A DNA stretch of 64,000 bases, taken from Xanthostigma xanthostigma (taxonomy: Eukaryota > Arthropoda > Insecta > Raphidioptera > Raphidiidae). This document shows, piece after piece, positions 22,788 through 34,292 of this stretch. Where the stretch lies: positions 7,108,001 through 7,172,000 of the forward strand of contig OY754466.1 in NCBI GenBank assembly GCA_963575645.1, in the 5' to 3' direction. A program made the translations under genes and the position numbers. Position 1 is the first letter of the stretch; every line of letters begins with the position of its first letter. The notes beneath the pieces were generated by a model. The model saw only the letters and a list, made by a program, of their open reading frames with translations. It was not told the DNA's origin and did no database searches.

Positions 22788-23368
22788 GAAGTAAAACTTG
22801 TTTAGACACGCTTGACTTGGGGAGTAAGCTGGTGAATGCGTGACGAGAGCATTTACGAAAAGTGTGATCGGGCGAGGCGAACGGAAGTTGACGCGAACGG
22901 TGATTTGGATGACAAATATTTCACTGCCTAGTGGCGCCATCAGGTGGCCGAAAATATAAGCAGTACTAGCAATAGAATAACACACACTTTACTTGCCACT
23001 GGCGCTATCGGGTGACAGAAACAAGTCTTGTAAACCTACTTAACTTGCAGAGCTAAATAATATTTCATAAAGATTTACGCTTAAAATCCAACGAGAGCTA
23101 AGTAATTGCAATGTATTACTTTTGTTTTCATTATCTCTATGTTTATATTTCTTTCTTCTTATTAGACTGTTCATTTCGTTCTTGAACAATTTTATAAATT
23201 AATATTTTGTTCAATACATTAAATATTCTACGTTTAAAATGAATAAAATTGTAAATTCATTTTAAAGTTCATATTTTGTGAATTTTCGGGTGAATAATTA
23301 CAAATTATGGCAGGAAGAAGTTTTATTTCAATAGTGTGGTCTAAACTAAAGCACACTCGTTTTTTTAG
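22788..23368 (+). mobile_element. Element D, copy 1, nested in family F
   Basis: It carries GACTTGGGGAGTAAGCTGG near the left and GGCAGGAAGAAGTTTTA near the right, with GAAGTAAAACTT-type sequence inverted at the two ends. Copies lie at 41.4 (reverse) and 46.24 kb. A SKxR-like open frame is absent; superfamily not assigned. Confidence 0.65.
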
Positions 23369-24117
23369 GTTTGAGGTTCCCCGAATGCATGAAAATATAA
23401 TTTTGGAAAAAGTCTGTGCGTCTGTTAGTCTGTGAGCACGATACAGGTCAAACGGATGAGCGAATTGAAACCGAATTTTGGGAGGGTGTTTAATAAGCAA
23501 ATATGAAGAGCCCTATTGTTTTTGGGGAAAATCGACGCATGTGCAGAAGAGATATATGCTATAACGGTGTTTTTTATATAATAATGGTATACTTTTTATA
23601 ACGGCTTATTATTCTATTAATTTTTTCACGAAAGTTTTATTTAAATTTTTTTTTTCTAAACTTTATAGTTTCGGAAATATAGGTCCCCCGAATCTGTCTT
23701 GAGCACTATACAGTTCAAACGGATAGGCGAATTGCAACCAAATTTTGGGAGGATGTTTAATAAGCAAATATGAAGAGCCCTTTTGCTTTTGGGGGAAATC
23801 GGCGCATGCGCAAAAGAAATACATGCCATAACGTTGTTTTTTATACAATAATGGTACACTTTTCATAACGGTTTATTATTTTATTTATTTTTTCAAGAAA
23901 GTTTTGTTTATCATTTTTTTTTCGAAACTTTATAGTTTCGGAAATATAGGTCCCCCGAATCTGTTAGTCTGTGAGCACTAGACAGGTCAAACGGATGAGC
24001 CAATTGAAACCAAATTTTGGGAGGTTGTTTAATAAGCAAATATGAAGATCCCTATTCTTTTTGGGAGAAATCGGCTCATGCGCAAAAGAGATACATGCCA
24101 TAACGTTGTTTTTTATA

Positions 24118-24350
24118 GTAAAGAAGAATATTAACGGGTGAAATAGCCAATTTAGAGTTCTAGAGAATTTTTATTTTTAAAGTATAGTCAACGTTTCGCC
24201 AACGTTTGTTAGCATCCTCAGGACCTAAGGATCATAAAAATATAAACAATATAAGTACAGTAATTAGCGGAAATATATAAACCGAAATAACAAAAGTACA
24301 GAAAGACAATTCTTACCAACTAAGATATAATTTTTTTTTTTATTTTTATA
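24118..24350 (-). mobile_element. Retroposon 3' end inserted in family F
   Basis: The insert breaks a family F unit cleanly. It is flanked by TTTTATA on both sides (24111-24117 and 24344-24350) and has a T-run on its right, i.e. a poly(A) tail on the minus strand. It contains CGTTTCGCC, the complement of the GGCGAAACG word common in 3' regions of LINE/Penelope-type elements. Confidence 0.65.
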
Positions 24351-24455
24351 CAATAATGGTACACTTTTCATAACGGTTTATTATTCTATTCATTTTTCCA
24401 AGAAAGTTTTGTCAACAAAATTTTCTCTGTACTTTATAGTTTCGGAACTCCACTC

Positions 24456-25296
24456 TGAGTTCATATACAATCAGTTCTGAATATGAGCAATCTAACAGCT
24501 TATTTAGTCGAACCAGCTTGTATGCACTTTTTGCACTACAAAAACCGAAAAGAGAAAAGCGGCGTCGATACAAACTTGTCGATAATCAATCATTATATTT
24601 GAACTTTGACGCTAATTTGACGTCCCGTCGCTATAATAAGGTGACCTTGGCGGTTGAGCTCGGCGGGGAATACCGTCGCTGACGTTACGAATCCAAATCA
24701 TCGTTGTCAAATGTATAAAGCGAAATTATACCGTAAAAAACAGTAGTTTTTAAATCTAGATGCGGAATCAGACATATTTACTATATAGATTGTAGATTAT
24801 AGACGCTAAATAGTTAAGGTCATAAGCGTCGATATATGTATTTACGGACGTTACAAGCAATTATTTCACAAAACAAGAAAAGTTAATTAAAAACTGCAAT
24901 TTGCTGTATCAGTGTTTGTGACGATTATTGTAAACATTCTTAGTTTCACAATAAAAATCTTATTATTATTATTATTATTAAGATAGCGTAAAACAAATTC
25001 AAAATATTTCCGAGAAAAATATTAATCTCACAGACATTTATCAGGTGGTGTGAGTTTCATAGGTCTCAGCAGAACAAAGTAAATTTGTCAGTCGACCACT
25101 TGTTTCAGGAACTAATAAAATAACCTGTCACCTAAACCCTAAAACGTAGCCTCCTTCACCAGTTTGTGACCGAAACGTAAAATGATATTTTCCAAAGTTA
25201 TTTATTACGCTATTCGGATAGAAATATGAACATTATGCGGTAAGCTTTCCGGTCCAGTTTCGCTCGGGTATCTAAAATTATTATTACAATAGCAAA
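24456..25296. other. No gene; (ATT)n retroposon-like tail at 24961-24980
   Basis: CACAATAAAAATC followed by an ATT run suggests another retroposon 3' end. The rest is unassigned. Confidence 0.4.
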
Positions 25297-25653
25297 CTAG
25301 TGTGACCTGTGCGAATTATTCGCACTAAATAAGTATAATAATTATCACTTTACAAAATTATTTTTTAAATATGATTGCAGGTATTCAATTCGTTTCTAAT
25401 TTTGCACACTGCTTATAACGTTCTTCTTTTTGTTGTATTACAATATGAAGCTCAGATGACAGATCGAAGAAATATTTTACTAAAATTGTCATATAGAGGC
25501 GCAAATAGCAAAAACGTTGAGCTAAGCCGTCAGATGGCATCATGCAGCATTGCTGTGACGTTGTTCAGCGTTGCTCGTTGTTTCAAAATTAAAGCCGTCA
25601 GATGGCAGTATGTAGTATTGTGTCTGTTGTATTACAATATGAAGGTCAGATGA
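25297..25653 (-). mobile_element. Helitron G, copy 2, 5' truncated
   Basis: The minus-strand 3' end is the same palindrome plus AGGTCACA and CTAG|T as copies 1 and 3. The 5' half is missing; the element stops inside the CAGATGGCA repeat region, where a SINE head fragment begins. Confidence 0.75.
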
Positions 25654-25658
25654 CAGAT

Positions 25659-25716
25659 CCCAGCCACATCTGCCCTCGCCTGGATTGGAACCCGGTACCT
25701 CCCGAATGCGAGTCTC
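25659..25716 (-). mobile_element. SINE head fragment
   Basis: Matches the tRNA-like head of the SINE at 32.84 and 4.36 kb (CGGTACCTCCCGAATGCGAG on the plus strand); the body and tail are absent. Confidence 0.65.
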
Positions 25717-26004
25717 TCTATTTTGCTTCGACATAGTCGGGAAAAAAATTGTCACAAATGGGCACACGTTGTCTGTAAACATTATCCTGACCGTGTTTTG
25801 AAATGGCGTGGCGTTAAATTGCTTTATCCACTGCTAAATAATGTGTCTTGTTTGACAGGCGAGACATATTTCCTAGCTGTTGGCGACAAAAACTTTATTC
25901 TTTTAAAAATAATCTCGTATATGTACAAAGAGAAAACCCCAAGCTGCAATCTGCATATAATTCTGAAGCACTGAACTGGAGGTACGGGATTCGAATACCG
26001 ATTA

Positions 26005-26920
26005 AAATGGATGTAGCATAGATCTTTCGACTTTTACACTTTCGGCGGTAAAAAGTACTTTCGGTGCAAACTACAGTAGAATTCGGATATAGCGACGGTC
26101 AAGGAACCGGTCGTACTAACCGGACGACGCACAAAACGGCCTGAAATCGAATCCCGCCCGAAATGACGTAGCATAGATTTTTCGCCTTCTACACTTTCGG
26201 CGTTAGACAGTACTCTCGGTGCAAACTACAGTAGAATTCGGATAAAGCGACGGTCAAGGGACCGGTCGTACTAACCGGACGACGGACAAAACGGCCTGAA
26301 ATCGAAACCCGCCCGAAATGGACGAAGCATAGATCTTTCGGCTTCTACACTCTCGGGGATAGACTGCAAACTATAGTAGAATCCGGTTATAGCGACGGTC
26401 AAAGGATCGGAGATATTACGTCGTACTAACCGGACGACGCACAAAACGGCCGGAAATTTTCATGGGCTACTTTGTGTTTATTCTTCTCGATTGTTGAATG
26501 AGACACACGTAATTCCTTCGCAAAAGTCCCATTCGATTCACCAGATTCCAAACGTTGTAATCACACATTGTTCTTCAATTGAAAGTCCGTGGACACAAAA
26601 TTAACGCAGTGAGTGATCAAAAGATGACAAAATACTAAATGATTTATTCGGGAATAATATAACGTGCATCTGGGAAGGAAAGTAGTGGGGACGGCAAGAT
26701 AATGCGAAGTATTTGTCTTTGAATTAACGCGCGTTGTTCTAACCGGACGGTTTTTAATAAATAACGTCGCTCAAAGCGGTTGGTCGCTATAACCGGAGTC
26801 GTACTATACGAGTATACTTTCGTTATAGTATATTTTATGATAATCAAACTTGAGGTTGCATTTACGTCGTTAAAAGCGGTTGGTCGTTATAAACAAAGTC
26901 GTACTATCCGGATTCTACTG
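26005..26920. mobile_element. pogo-like DNA transposon remnant with triplicated left end
   Basis: The right end, read in reverse, is CAGTAGAATCCGGATAGTAC, next to TA. On the left the same terminus occurs three times, at 26074, 26229 and (as TAG) 26374, inside a ~150-bp unit repeated in tandem (GTACTAACCGGACGACG in each). The right subterminal block AGCGGTTGGTCG is also duplicated (26770s and 26870s). A broken transposase N-terminus lies inside. TA flanks and a CENP-B-type domain identify the Tc1/mariner-pogo group. Confidence 0.78.
26478..26605 (-). pseudogene. pogo/Tigger transposase N-terminal helix-turn-helix, frameshifted
   Basis: Translated on the minus strand, the segment gives GLSIEEQCVI and then, after a shift of reading frame, QRLESGES...FAKELRVSHSTI. 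This is the first helix-turn-helix (psq-like) DNA-binding domain of CENP-B/pogo-family transposases, which normally reads as I-xxRLE-xGES...A-xEF-xVS-xSTI. The catalytic DDE domain and the rest of the protein are missing. The frame break, the short length and the position between pogo-type ends show that this is the residue of an internally deleted transposon, not a host gene. Confidence 0.75.
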
Positions 26921-26922
26921 TA

Positions 26923-27624
26923 CCCAGTACCTCAATTGAGGTTTTAAGAGTCAGTGCAAACTTTTGCATAGAAAACGCACGATTAGACGACTACTCTGCT
27001 ATTTTTTTTTTATTTAAATAAAACACGCTTAGCATCTAAGGCTATTGCGTGGAATATCATCAGGTAAGGTATTACAATAATAATTTATGATTACACTTGT
27101 TTGTAATATATATGTTATGGTAAGTATCATTTGATTAATATTTGATTTAATAATTCTGTTCTTTTTAGGAATTCTGCTATTTTAAAACGTTACGTTAACC
27201 CTCTTATGTCCTTTACAAAATTCAAAACTGACTTGGCGTCAAAGTAAGATAAAATGGGAATCAACCTTACATCCTCCAGCTAATAAATACTGGGAGAGAG
27301 AGAGAGTGAAAGTGTAAGAGAGAGAGAGAAGTTTGTACATCGCTAGAAGCATTGTTGCCAACATCTTGTGTGTGCGTTGACGGGATAAAAAATTATAGCA
27401 GATACCGGAGAGAGACTGAGGCAACGGTAGTCACACGGACATAATGTCATTAGCCGCTCGAGTTGTTCACTGATAAAAACACAGCAGGCCGTGGGAACAC
27501 AACATTTGTGTTGTACTTAGTTAGGGATACTGTCACCTAACCGAGGTCTCCATAAAGCGCTCTACACTTAAATATGAGCAGCTCAGCCACGACGTCTGTA
27601 ACCAGGAGACCTAGCTTCCTATTG
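26923..27624. other. No gene; (GA)n at 27295-27330
   Basis: GAGAGA-rich microsatellite; a T-run at 27002-27012 may be a reversed retroposon tail. Otherwise unassigned. Confidence 0.45.
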
Positions 27625-28135
27625 TAACAAAACTGTTCTTGTTCGTGATGGAAAATATTTATTTGCAATAGTGAAACGTTAACAAAACAAATAAACATAC
27701 AACTAAAAGTACTTCTCTATAACATAGCAGAGACAAAACAACAATTTTAACTAATAAAATAAAAGAGTAAGTAATGAAGAATACAAAGTCACTATTTATG
27801 TAGACAAAAACACTATACAACTATATACAGAAGATTATTTAGATTGATCCAGTTTTATATAATTTCAATCAATGGTTTATTAACCACACTGCACTTGTAT
27901 TTATTTTATTAGTTAGAATTGTTTCACGATCGCTATACGGGTCAAGTTACAATCTAAAACGACGGACAAACCGGCTTGGACCGTCATAAACAAAATTTCA
28001 AAAGTTTGACACGACGGCTGAAGCCGTCGTATACTACGGAACGTTTTATAGCCAGACGGGTGTAGCAGTCTATTTTCCAGTGTAGAATACATACCCTGTG
28101 TGCTCTGTGTCACCTGTGACGTTCCGGCGGTAAGT
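27625..28135 (-). mobile_element. Solo LTR, diverged relative of the 34.3 kb LTR
   Basis: The left half matches 34293-34680 in order: an ACAAAACTGTTCTTG-like word, AACAAATAAACATACAA, AATAAAATAAAAGA and the CAATGGTTTATTAACC-like block. A minus-strand TATA box (TATAAAACG) lies at about 28043-28051. Ends are not exact. No internal retrotransposon coding adjoins it, so it is a solo LTR. Confidence 0.55.
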
Positions 28136-29929
28136 ATAATTTTAAGAAAATAACAGTATCTTTTATTTTAAAGTAAACTTTGCAGAGTACCCGCCACGTC
28201 GTAAATCTTTAACGAATTTAATTAATTGAGGTTGAGTCCCTGATAAAAATTACTAGAATAAAACTTAAGCACATGTTACAATAATACTTGATATATTTAA
28301 TTACAGATAAGAAATAATTACAAGATGAAAATAAAATGAATTGTAAAAATAAAATTGTTTCGCCAAACCGAGATCCCCAGGAAGGAGAGAAGAAGACCAG
28401 GTAAGTAAAAATAGAATATGAATTAAACTGAAGGATAATGAAATAGTGTAGATAACTTAGCGTGAATTCATCACCACAACGTTAAAATTTATAATAATTT
28501 TTTACTTTTAATTTTTGAATAAAATCTTTTCAAAATTATTTATTACATAAGTTCGTTTTTATTTTTTATGTTTTGCATAATACATTTTTATGAACGCGCA
28601 GATCATTGATTTTAATATTTTTTTAGGATAAAAAGATTTTATAATTGAGTTTATATTTTAAATTCAACGATACAAAATAAAAATGTTACACACCGTACAA
28701 ATATCTACTAAGGCAATATTGTCACAACATAACAACTTTTAAAAGTAATTCAAACGTATGAAAAAATTTAAAATCTATAGTGTCAAAATTGGAACAAAAC
28801 TGAATTTTTAAGTGTCCGTCAAAGTGTTAAAATAATTTTAAATATCATTGAACGCTGTTTACGTACTAATTATAATTGTATTCTATAAATAAATATTATA
28901 TTATTATTATGAAAAGCAGCGATTTTAAAGGAGGGTGTGCAAAAACCGTTACCGTTACACCATCGTGTTTTCGTGACCATGTTTAGATCGGGGGCAGCTT
29001 GAAACACTTTACCAAACCTGCGTTATATCACAACCACTTCGTTTGCCACACTTACACGTTGTAAATGAAATATTTTCCCCCTTTTAGGAATTAAGGGAGG
29101 ATATATAAAATAATAATAAAGAACCCGTAAATATAATAAATACATATTTTCACTAATTTTATTATTTTATAACCGCGAGCTTAATAAAACGAACATTATT
29201 TTTCATGAATATTAAATTTTGAAAAATATTACCATTATTAAAACTGTTAAACTTGATTGTTAAATAGTAATATAAGAAACTATGATTTCAAATTCTCCAC
29301 TCGTTTTCTTTAATAATCGTCAAAGGAAAAATGGTGTAAGGCAACTTTCCGGTAAAATGATTTGATCATTTAGTTTATTCTATTCTTTATTTTTGACGTG
29401 ATAACGTCTTATAAATTGATGAATCACCAATCTTATTAATTGATAAAACACCGACTGCATGCACGAAAAAGTGTAACGTAACGTTCCTAACGCGTAACGT
29501 TCCGCCTGAACCTGTGCGTGCTTTTTGCTAATTTCTCGCTCAATTTAAATCAGATCGGTTTGAAACCAGTCTTAAACGAAAGAGGAGAACATTTTACATA
29601 GATTTCGTATAACAGAATTTGCCTAAACAGTTTTTTTATACAAATTTATATAGAAAAATAGCTGTATAAATGCAATGTTGTCTAATGCATGGCGCAACGC
29701 GGTCGGTCGTCTTTGTTTGCCGTACATGGAAATTAGAAAATAACGTATGTCTTGTCTTAACATGGAAATGGCTGCATTTCTAATGTTTAATTCAATTTTT
29801 TGACATTAGTATTTTGTGAAATGCAACGCCTTCTAAGTTAAGTATTGGAATAACTAATTATTATTAGAACATAATACTTTGACAGTAATTGCAAACGTCA
29901 CTTTTGACATTTCTTATAATTCCGACACC
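28136..29929. other. No gene recognised in 1.8 kb
   Basis: Very AT-rich. A donor-like ACCAGGTAAGT occurs near 28397, but I see no exon-like frame attached. Confidence 0.45.
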
Positions 29930-30235
29930 AAGGATAAGCGGATTGAAACCAAATTTTGGGAGAATGTTTGATATGCAAATATGAAGTGGCCTATTGTTTT
30001 TGGGGAACATCGGCGCATGCGTAAAAGAATATATCTCTTATAATGATGTTTTATATAATAAAAATGTAGTTTTTAAAACGGTTTTTACTCTATCTATTTT
30101 TACTAGAAATTTTTGTAAATTTTTTGGGGAAAATCGGCGCATGCGCAAAAGAGATACATGCCATAGTTGTTTTTTATATAATAATAGTGTACTTTTTATA
30201 GTGTTTTATTATTCTACTTAATAAAATTTACCTAA
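29930..30235 (+). mobile_element. Repeat family F, copy 4, partial tandem
   Basis: GGATTGAAACCAAATTTTGG starts it, and CGGCGCATGCG occurs twice (30012 and 30136), so it contains parts of two family F units. Confidence 0.6.
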
Positions 30236-30596
30236 ATTTGAAGCGAAAGATGCAATATCATAGATTCGAATTATTATAATTATTATATAAATTTAGGTTA
30301 TGTATTACGGAATACGTTATCACGTAAAACTATCGTCCGTAAACCGACTTTACATACAACCAATTTTTTGCTCAAGAATAAAAAAACTTTAATTCAGTAT
30401 TAATTTTAAATTTATGGAGATGAAATGTCCGCACTCATAATGTTAAAAAATATATCTGTAGACAGATTAAGGTGACCGCTAGATCGTCGGGACGATCCAC
30501 TTAAAAAGCCTTATTTACAGGAATACAAACACGCTTTCATGTTACATTTTTATACCGAGAGATGGGGTTACTATGCTCATTTTTACATGCTATCTT

Positions 30597-30630
<34 letters not shown>

Positions 30631-31505
30631 TTTATTTCACTCTGTGTACACCAAAAGTGAAGAGTAAGTCAAAAAATACAATATATTTCAAATACAATAT
30701 TAAAAAATTCGGCCATAGAATAAATGCTATGCTTTAATAGAAGTAGTTTAACTTTTCTTTTAAAAAGAGTAGAACTGTTTATTTTCTTTAAGTCAGTTGG
30801 CAGATGATTAAAGCATTTTATAGACATAATCAAAGGCCCTTTTGCTGAAAGAGCCAGTCTATGCTGTGGTAGCGTTAAATTTTCATTTCTAAGATTATAG
30901 TTACTGACAGTCTTGTATTTGGAAACTTTATCAATGTTCTTTCTTGCATATACAACCGAATTAAGAATATAGATAGCTGTGACAGTTAAAATATTTAGTT
31001 GTTTGAAGAGTTCCCTACACGAGAAACTTTTATTTTTGAAAGTCATTGTTCTTATAATTTTTTTCTGTGCTAAAAATACTTCATAAGTTTTTGTTGCAGT
31101 ACCCCAACATAAAATTCCATAATTTAATATTGAGTACACATGGGCGTAATAGTATGTTAAAAGTACTTCTAAGTTGACAAAGTTCCGTAATTGCCATAAC
31201 ACAAAGCAGCTTCTAGCTAGTTTATTAGTTATACTGTTGATTTGGCTATGACAGGACAAGTTGAAATCTAGGTATAGTCCTAGGAACTTCACTTCACTAC
31301 TTTGTTTAACGGTTTTATTTCCTAATCGTAATAAAAGACTTTGATTTTTAGGTTCTTTAGCGGAGCACAGCATAAGGTCCGTTTTAGAACTGTTCAATAC
31401 AAGACCAGACATCTCACAGTACTGAGTCATTTTTGAGGCACAGTCATTCACCTTATCACTTAAAGTTTCAATATTTGAACTAGATATTAGTATTAAAAAA
31501 AACTA
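30597..31505 (-). mobile_element. 5'-truncated LINE with (ATT)n tail
   Basis: The minus-strand element starts within the reverse-transcriptase domain near 31505 and runs through the complete C-terminus, a short 3' untranslated region and an (ATT)n tail at 30597-30631. 5' truncation and a simple-repeat tail are signs of target-primed reverse transcription. I could not identify target duplications. Confidence 0.8.
30669..31451 (-). pseudogene. Non-LTR retrotransposon reverse transcriptase, C-terminal 260 residues
   Basis: This is the longest coding frame in the window. It begins just after the catalytic YADD motif would be. The coding frame can be read a little further upstream (to ~31496), giving SSSNIETLSDKVND before the first methionine, so that methionine is not a real start. 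Features visible: LVLNSSKTDLM (RT motif D, the N-xxKT signature), VKFLGLYLDFNLSCHSQI (motif E, the primer grip), YYAHVYSILNYGILCWG (thumb), KKIIRTM, then a C-terminal region with FNHLPTDLKKI and FKRKVKLLLL. This layout is that of Jockey/CR1-like LINEs of insects. The palm and endonuclease are missing, so no activity is possible from this copy. Its intact frame suggests a recent insertion. Confidence 0.85.
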
Positions 31506-31797
31506 CAAATTATTGTATACTTATAATTATATTATACCAATAAAACAAAAATGAGTGAAACACTAAAAAAATATAAACTTGAAGTTTGTGAGTGCTACAA
31601 AAATAATTAATATCAAGTTTCGAGAGTGTAGTTAGAATAAAATTAACAGAACAAAATAATAAATGCTTTCTAAAAACGATGATTTTATTTTTCGTTCGCA
31701 ATGTGTTCACTCTATTTATTTATTCTCACTACACTCTCTAAATTTGATGTCAGTCATTTTTGTCCCACTCATAAACTTCAAGTTTACATTGTATATG

Positions 31798-32353
31798 TTT
31801 TAGGGTTCCGTAGTTCAACAGGACAAAAAGAACCTTTATAGAATCACTTTGTTGTCTGTCTGTCTGTCAAGACTTTTGGGAATCAAAACATATAGGGTAC
31901 TTCCCGTTGACCTAGAATCATAAAATCTGGCGAGAAGAAATATCTTATAAGCACAAGTAAAGGTAAAAATCCGAAAACCGTAAATTTGTAGTTACATCAC
32001 AAAAAACAAATGTTTTTATACTGCAACGCACACAGTAACAGTTCTAATACAAAACAAGCGTCAGCTGTCGGTGCGTTTATACAGCACAATATGAGACCTC
32101 TCGCATACAACACGGTACGACAACTAGGCTATCAGATATAGCCACGAGATACAATACAGTTCAGTAATCCATCTGAACTCATTGCAATTACGCGCTTAGC
32201 TAGCAAACTGACCTCGACGTTTGTCGATGTTTGGGGACAGTTTTCCAACGGCTAAGCGGGAAAAATCTTCCGAGACTCGATTTCCGTGACGGACGAACTA
32301 TTTATACATACCTATAAGTTTGCACGGAACTCTTGGTGCGCGAGTCTGACCCG
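31798..32353 (+). mobile_element. Dispersed lepidopteran repeat ('agggttccgta' type)
   Basis: The left end TTTTAGGGTTCCGTAG and GAATCACTTTGTTGTCTG with CTGT repeats, and the right end GGTGCGCGAGTCTGACCCGC, are typical of a very common lepidopteran repeat. The middle (about 32000-32290) is not recognised. No coding capacity. Confidence 0.6.
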
Positions 32354-32840
32354 CACTTTTTTTAGGATATTTACAATGTATAGAGTAGAAATCTCTGTAG
32401 ATAGATAGGAAAGTACTAAAAATTCGACATACGCGATTTTGTCTTGTGGCGACGGACATTTATCACGATTAAGCTGCTACTAAGCTGACAATATAATTAT
32501 TACTTTTAAATGTAATATTAGAAAACGTCATTCCCGTTTTTTCTCCTTCTTAATAAGGATATTGCTTTAAATTTTTATTATTATAACTAAGATTCTTCAT
32601 TCAAGGATGATACGAATTCAAACTGTTGGCTTATTATTTTTCTTTTTCATAACATATTTTTTTTTACATTTTCGAAATCTCTATAAATGCATATAAAATA
32701 ATCATAAAGTTACATAAGAAAATATTCGAGAAAAACGTTCTCAATTGATTAATATACACATGTATAAATTTATTAGGAATAATTTGCACATGTTTGAAGT
32801 GGTATGAAAAATAATAATTACTGTGTATTTAATTAATAAT
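32354..32840. other. No gene recognised
   Basis: AT-rich, nothing recognised. Confidence 0.5.
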
Positions 32841-33275
32841 TTGACCGAGCGGTGAAGTGTAGTGGTGAGAGCACTAGACTCGCATTCGGGAGGTATCGGG
32901 TTCGAATCCCGGCATGAGCAGGTGTGGCTGGGACTTTTTCCAGCTGCCTCTCGCCGAGAAACGGTAATTCCTGTACCGACCATCTTGTTGAGATTTTCCA
33001 TGGTTTCCCTCAATAATGCGAGATAAATATCGAGACGGTTTCTTATTCAAGGCCATGGCCGATTACCTGTCAAACTTCTAAGCTTAAAATTTGCCTACCT
33101 TATCATAATGTCCTAAAAATCCTTCATTCGCCCATTGCTATTAATTAAGTGGAAGTTTAAAAATGTAGAAAATAACGGGAAGTGTGATAGATGGAAAATA
33201 GTAATGGCGCGAATGTCGTCTGTTATGACATAAATTCGAGAAACGGACGTTAAACGCATTATTATTATTAATTAA
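32841..33275 (+). mobile_element. tRNA-derived SINE, copy 2, full length
   Basis: The head (32841-32920) has an A-box-like GTAGTGGTGAGAGC and the B box GGTTCGAATCCC, and may derive from tRNA-Ala(CGC). The body includes GCCTCTCGCCGAGAAACGG and GTCTGTTATGACATAAATTC, and the tail is (ATT)n. About 435 bp. Two other copies (4.36 and 63.8 kb, reverse) and one head fragment (25.66 kb) allow the boundaries to be set. The LINE at 30.6 kb has the same kind of tail and could belong to the partner clade, but their 3' ends differ before the tail. Confidence 0.85.
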
Positions 33276-33986
33276 TAAATTAAGAACGTTTTTCTCGAAT
33301 ATTTTCTTATGTAACCTTATGGAAATTTTAAATGAATTTATAGAGATAAATAATGGAGATTTCGAGAATGTAAAAACAAATGTTGGTATTTGAAAAAAAA
33401 TTGCATGTACACTTCAGGTTGAGATTGAAGTCCAAAAAAAAAAAAATATAGCTCGGCAGTTTCCGACAGCAAATCTCGAGTCGAACAAAAGACTATTTTA
33501 ACTTTAGTAGGATACACGAATTATTCATTTTACAACTTTCGGTGAACACCCTGTATAAAATTAGTACCGATGGATGAACACAACGTGTAGTGATGTCGAC
33601 AATTTTAAACGAAACCGTAAATTGTTAACCAGTTGATTTCGTTAACTAGTTTACATTAGCTGCAAAGAACGTTAGTGAAGCGTTGCGAACGTAAAAGTTG
33701 AAACTGCTTGTATTTTGTTGGTTTTAATTAACGAACACGTCAGATCTATACTGTATGTATTTTCAATATGCAGTAGATAAAAAGAAACACATATATACAA
33801 ATACTGCCATTCGATTATCCCGACCGACCAATCACAATTTAAGATATAAAAAAACACATGCACATTGCACATGTATTACTTTGTCTGTCTGTCGGTTTTG
33901 TTCAGTTCGTTTTGCGTCTTATTACCGAAAGATGGAGTAGTCAACCAGTTTAGTCTAAAAAAGGAAACACTTGTTTCGTTGAAATA
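33276..33986. other. No gene recognised
   Basis: AT-rich; no coding frame or repeat recognised. Confidence 0.5.
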
Positions 33987-34287
33987 GTGCCACTTGCGAT
34001 CGTGACACTTGCGATCGTGCCACTTGCGATCGTGCCACTTGCGATCGTGCCACTTGCGAACGTGCCACTTGCGATCGTGCCACTTGCGATCGTGCCACTT
34101 GCGATCGTGCCACTTGCGATCGTGCCACTTGCGATCGTGCCACTTGCGATCGTGCCACTTGCGATCGTGCCACTTGCGATCGTGCCACTTGCGATCGTGC
34201 CACTTGCGATCGTGCCACTTGCGATCGTGCCACTTGCGATCGTGCCACTTGCGATCGTGCCACTTACGATCATGCCATTTGCGGTCA
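33987..34287. repeat. 15-bp minisatellite, 20 units
   Basis: The unit GTGCCACTTGCGATC is repeated with almost no change; variants are a GTGAC unit near the left, a GCGAAC unit near 34060 and degenerate units at the right edge. Because 15 is a multiple of three and the unit lacks stops, several frames on both strands stay open for ~100 codons (LAIVP, RSCHL, ASGTI and ARSQV repeats); these are by-products, not genes. Each unit contains CGATCG, a self-complementary hexamer. Confidence 0.97.
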
Positions 34288-34292
34288 GAACA

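Larger units (their letters stand above)
22715..24455 (+). mobile_element. Repeat family F, copy 3, interrupted and partly tandemised
   Basis: It begins with the near-palindromic ACCATTCC...GGGAATGGT end, is interrupted by element D1 (22788-23368), then continues with two and a half tandem units of ~265 bp (starts near 23372, 23682 and 23947) each containing CAAATTTTGGGAGG, TCGRCGCATG-like and CTTTATAGTTTCGGAA blocks. The third unit is split by a retroposon at 24118-24350. Confidence 0.7.

Noticed and set aside
28390-28405. Splice donor of a host exon (ACCAGGTAAGT)
   Set aside because: No exon-like coding frame or acceptor around it; the motif is common by chance.
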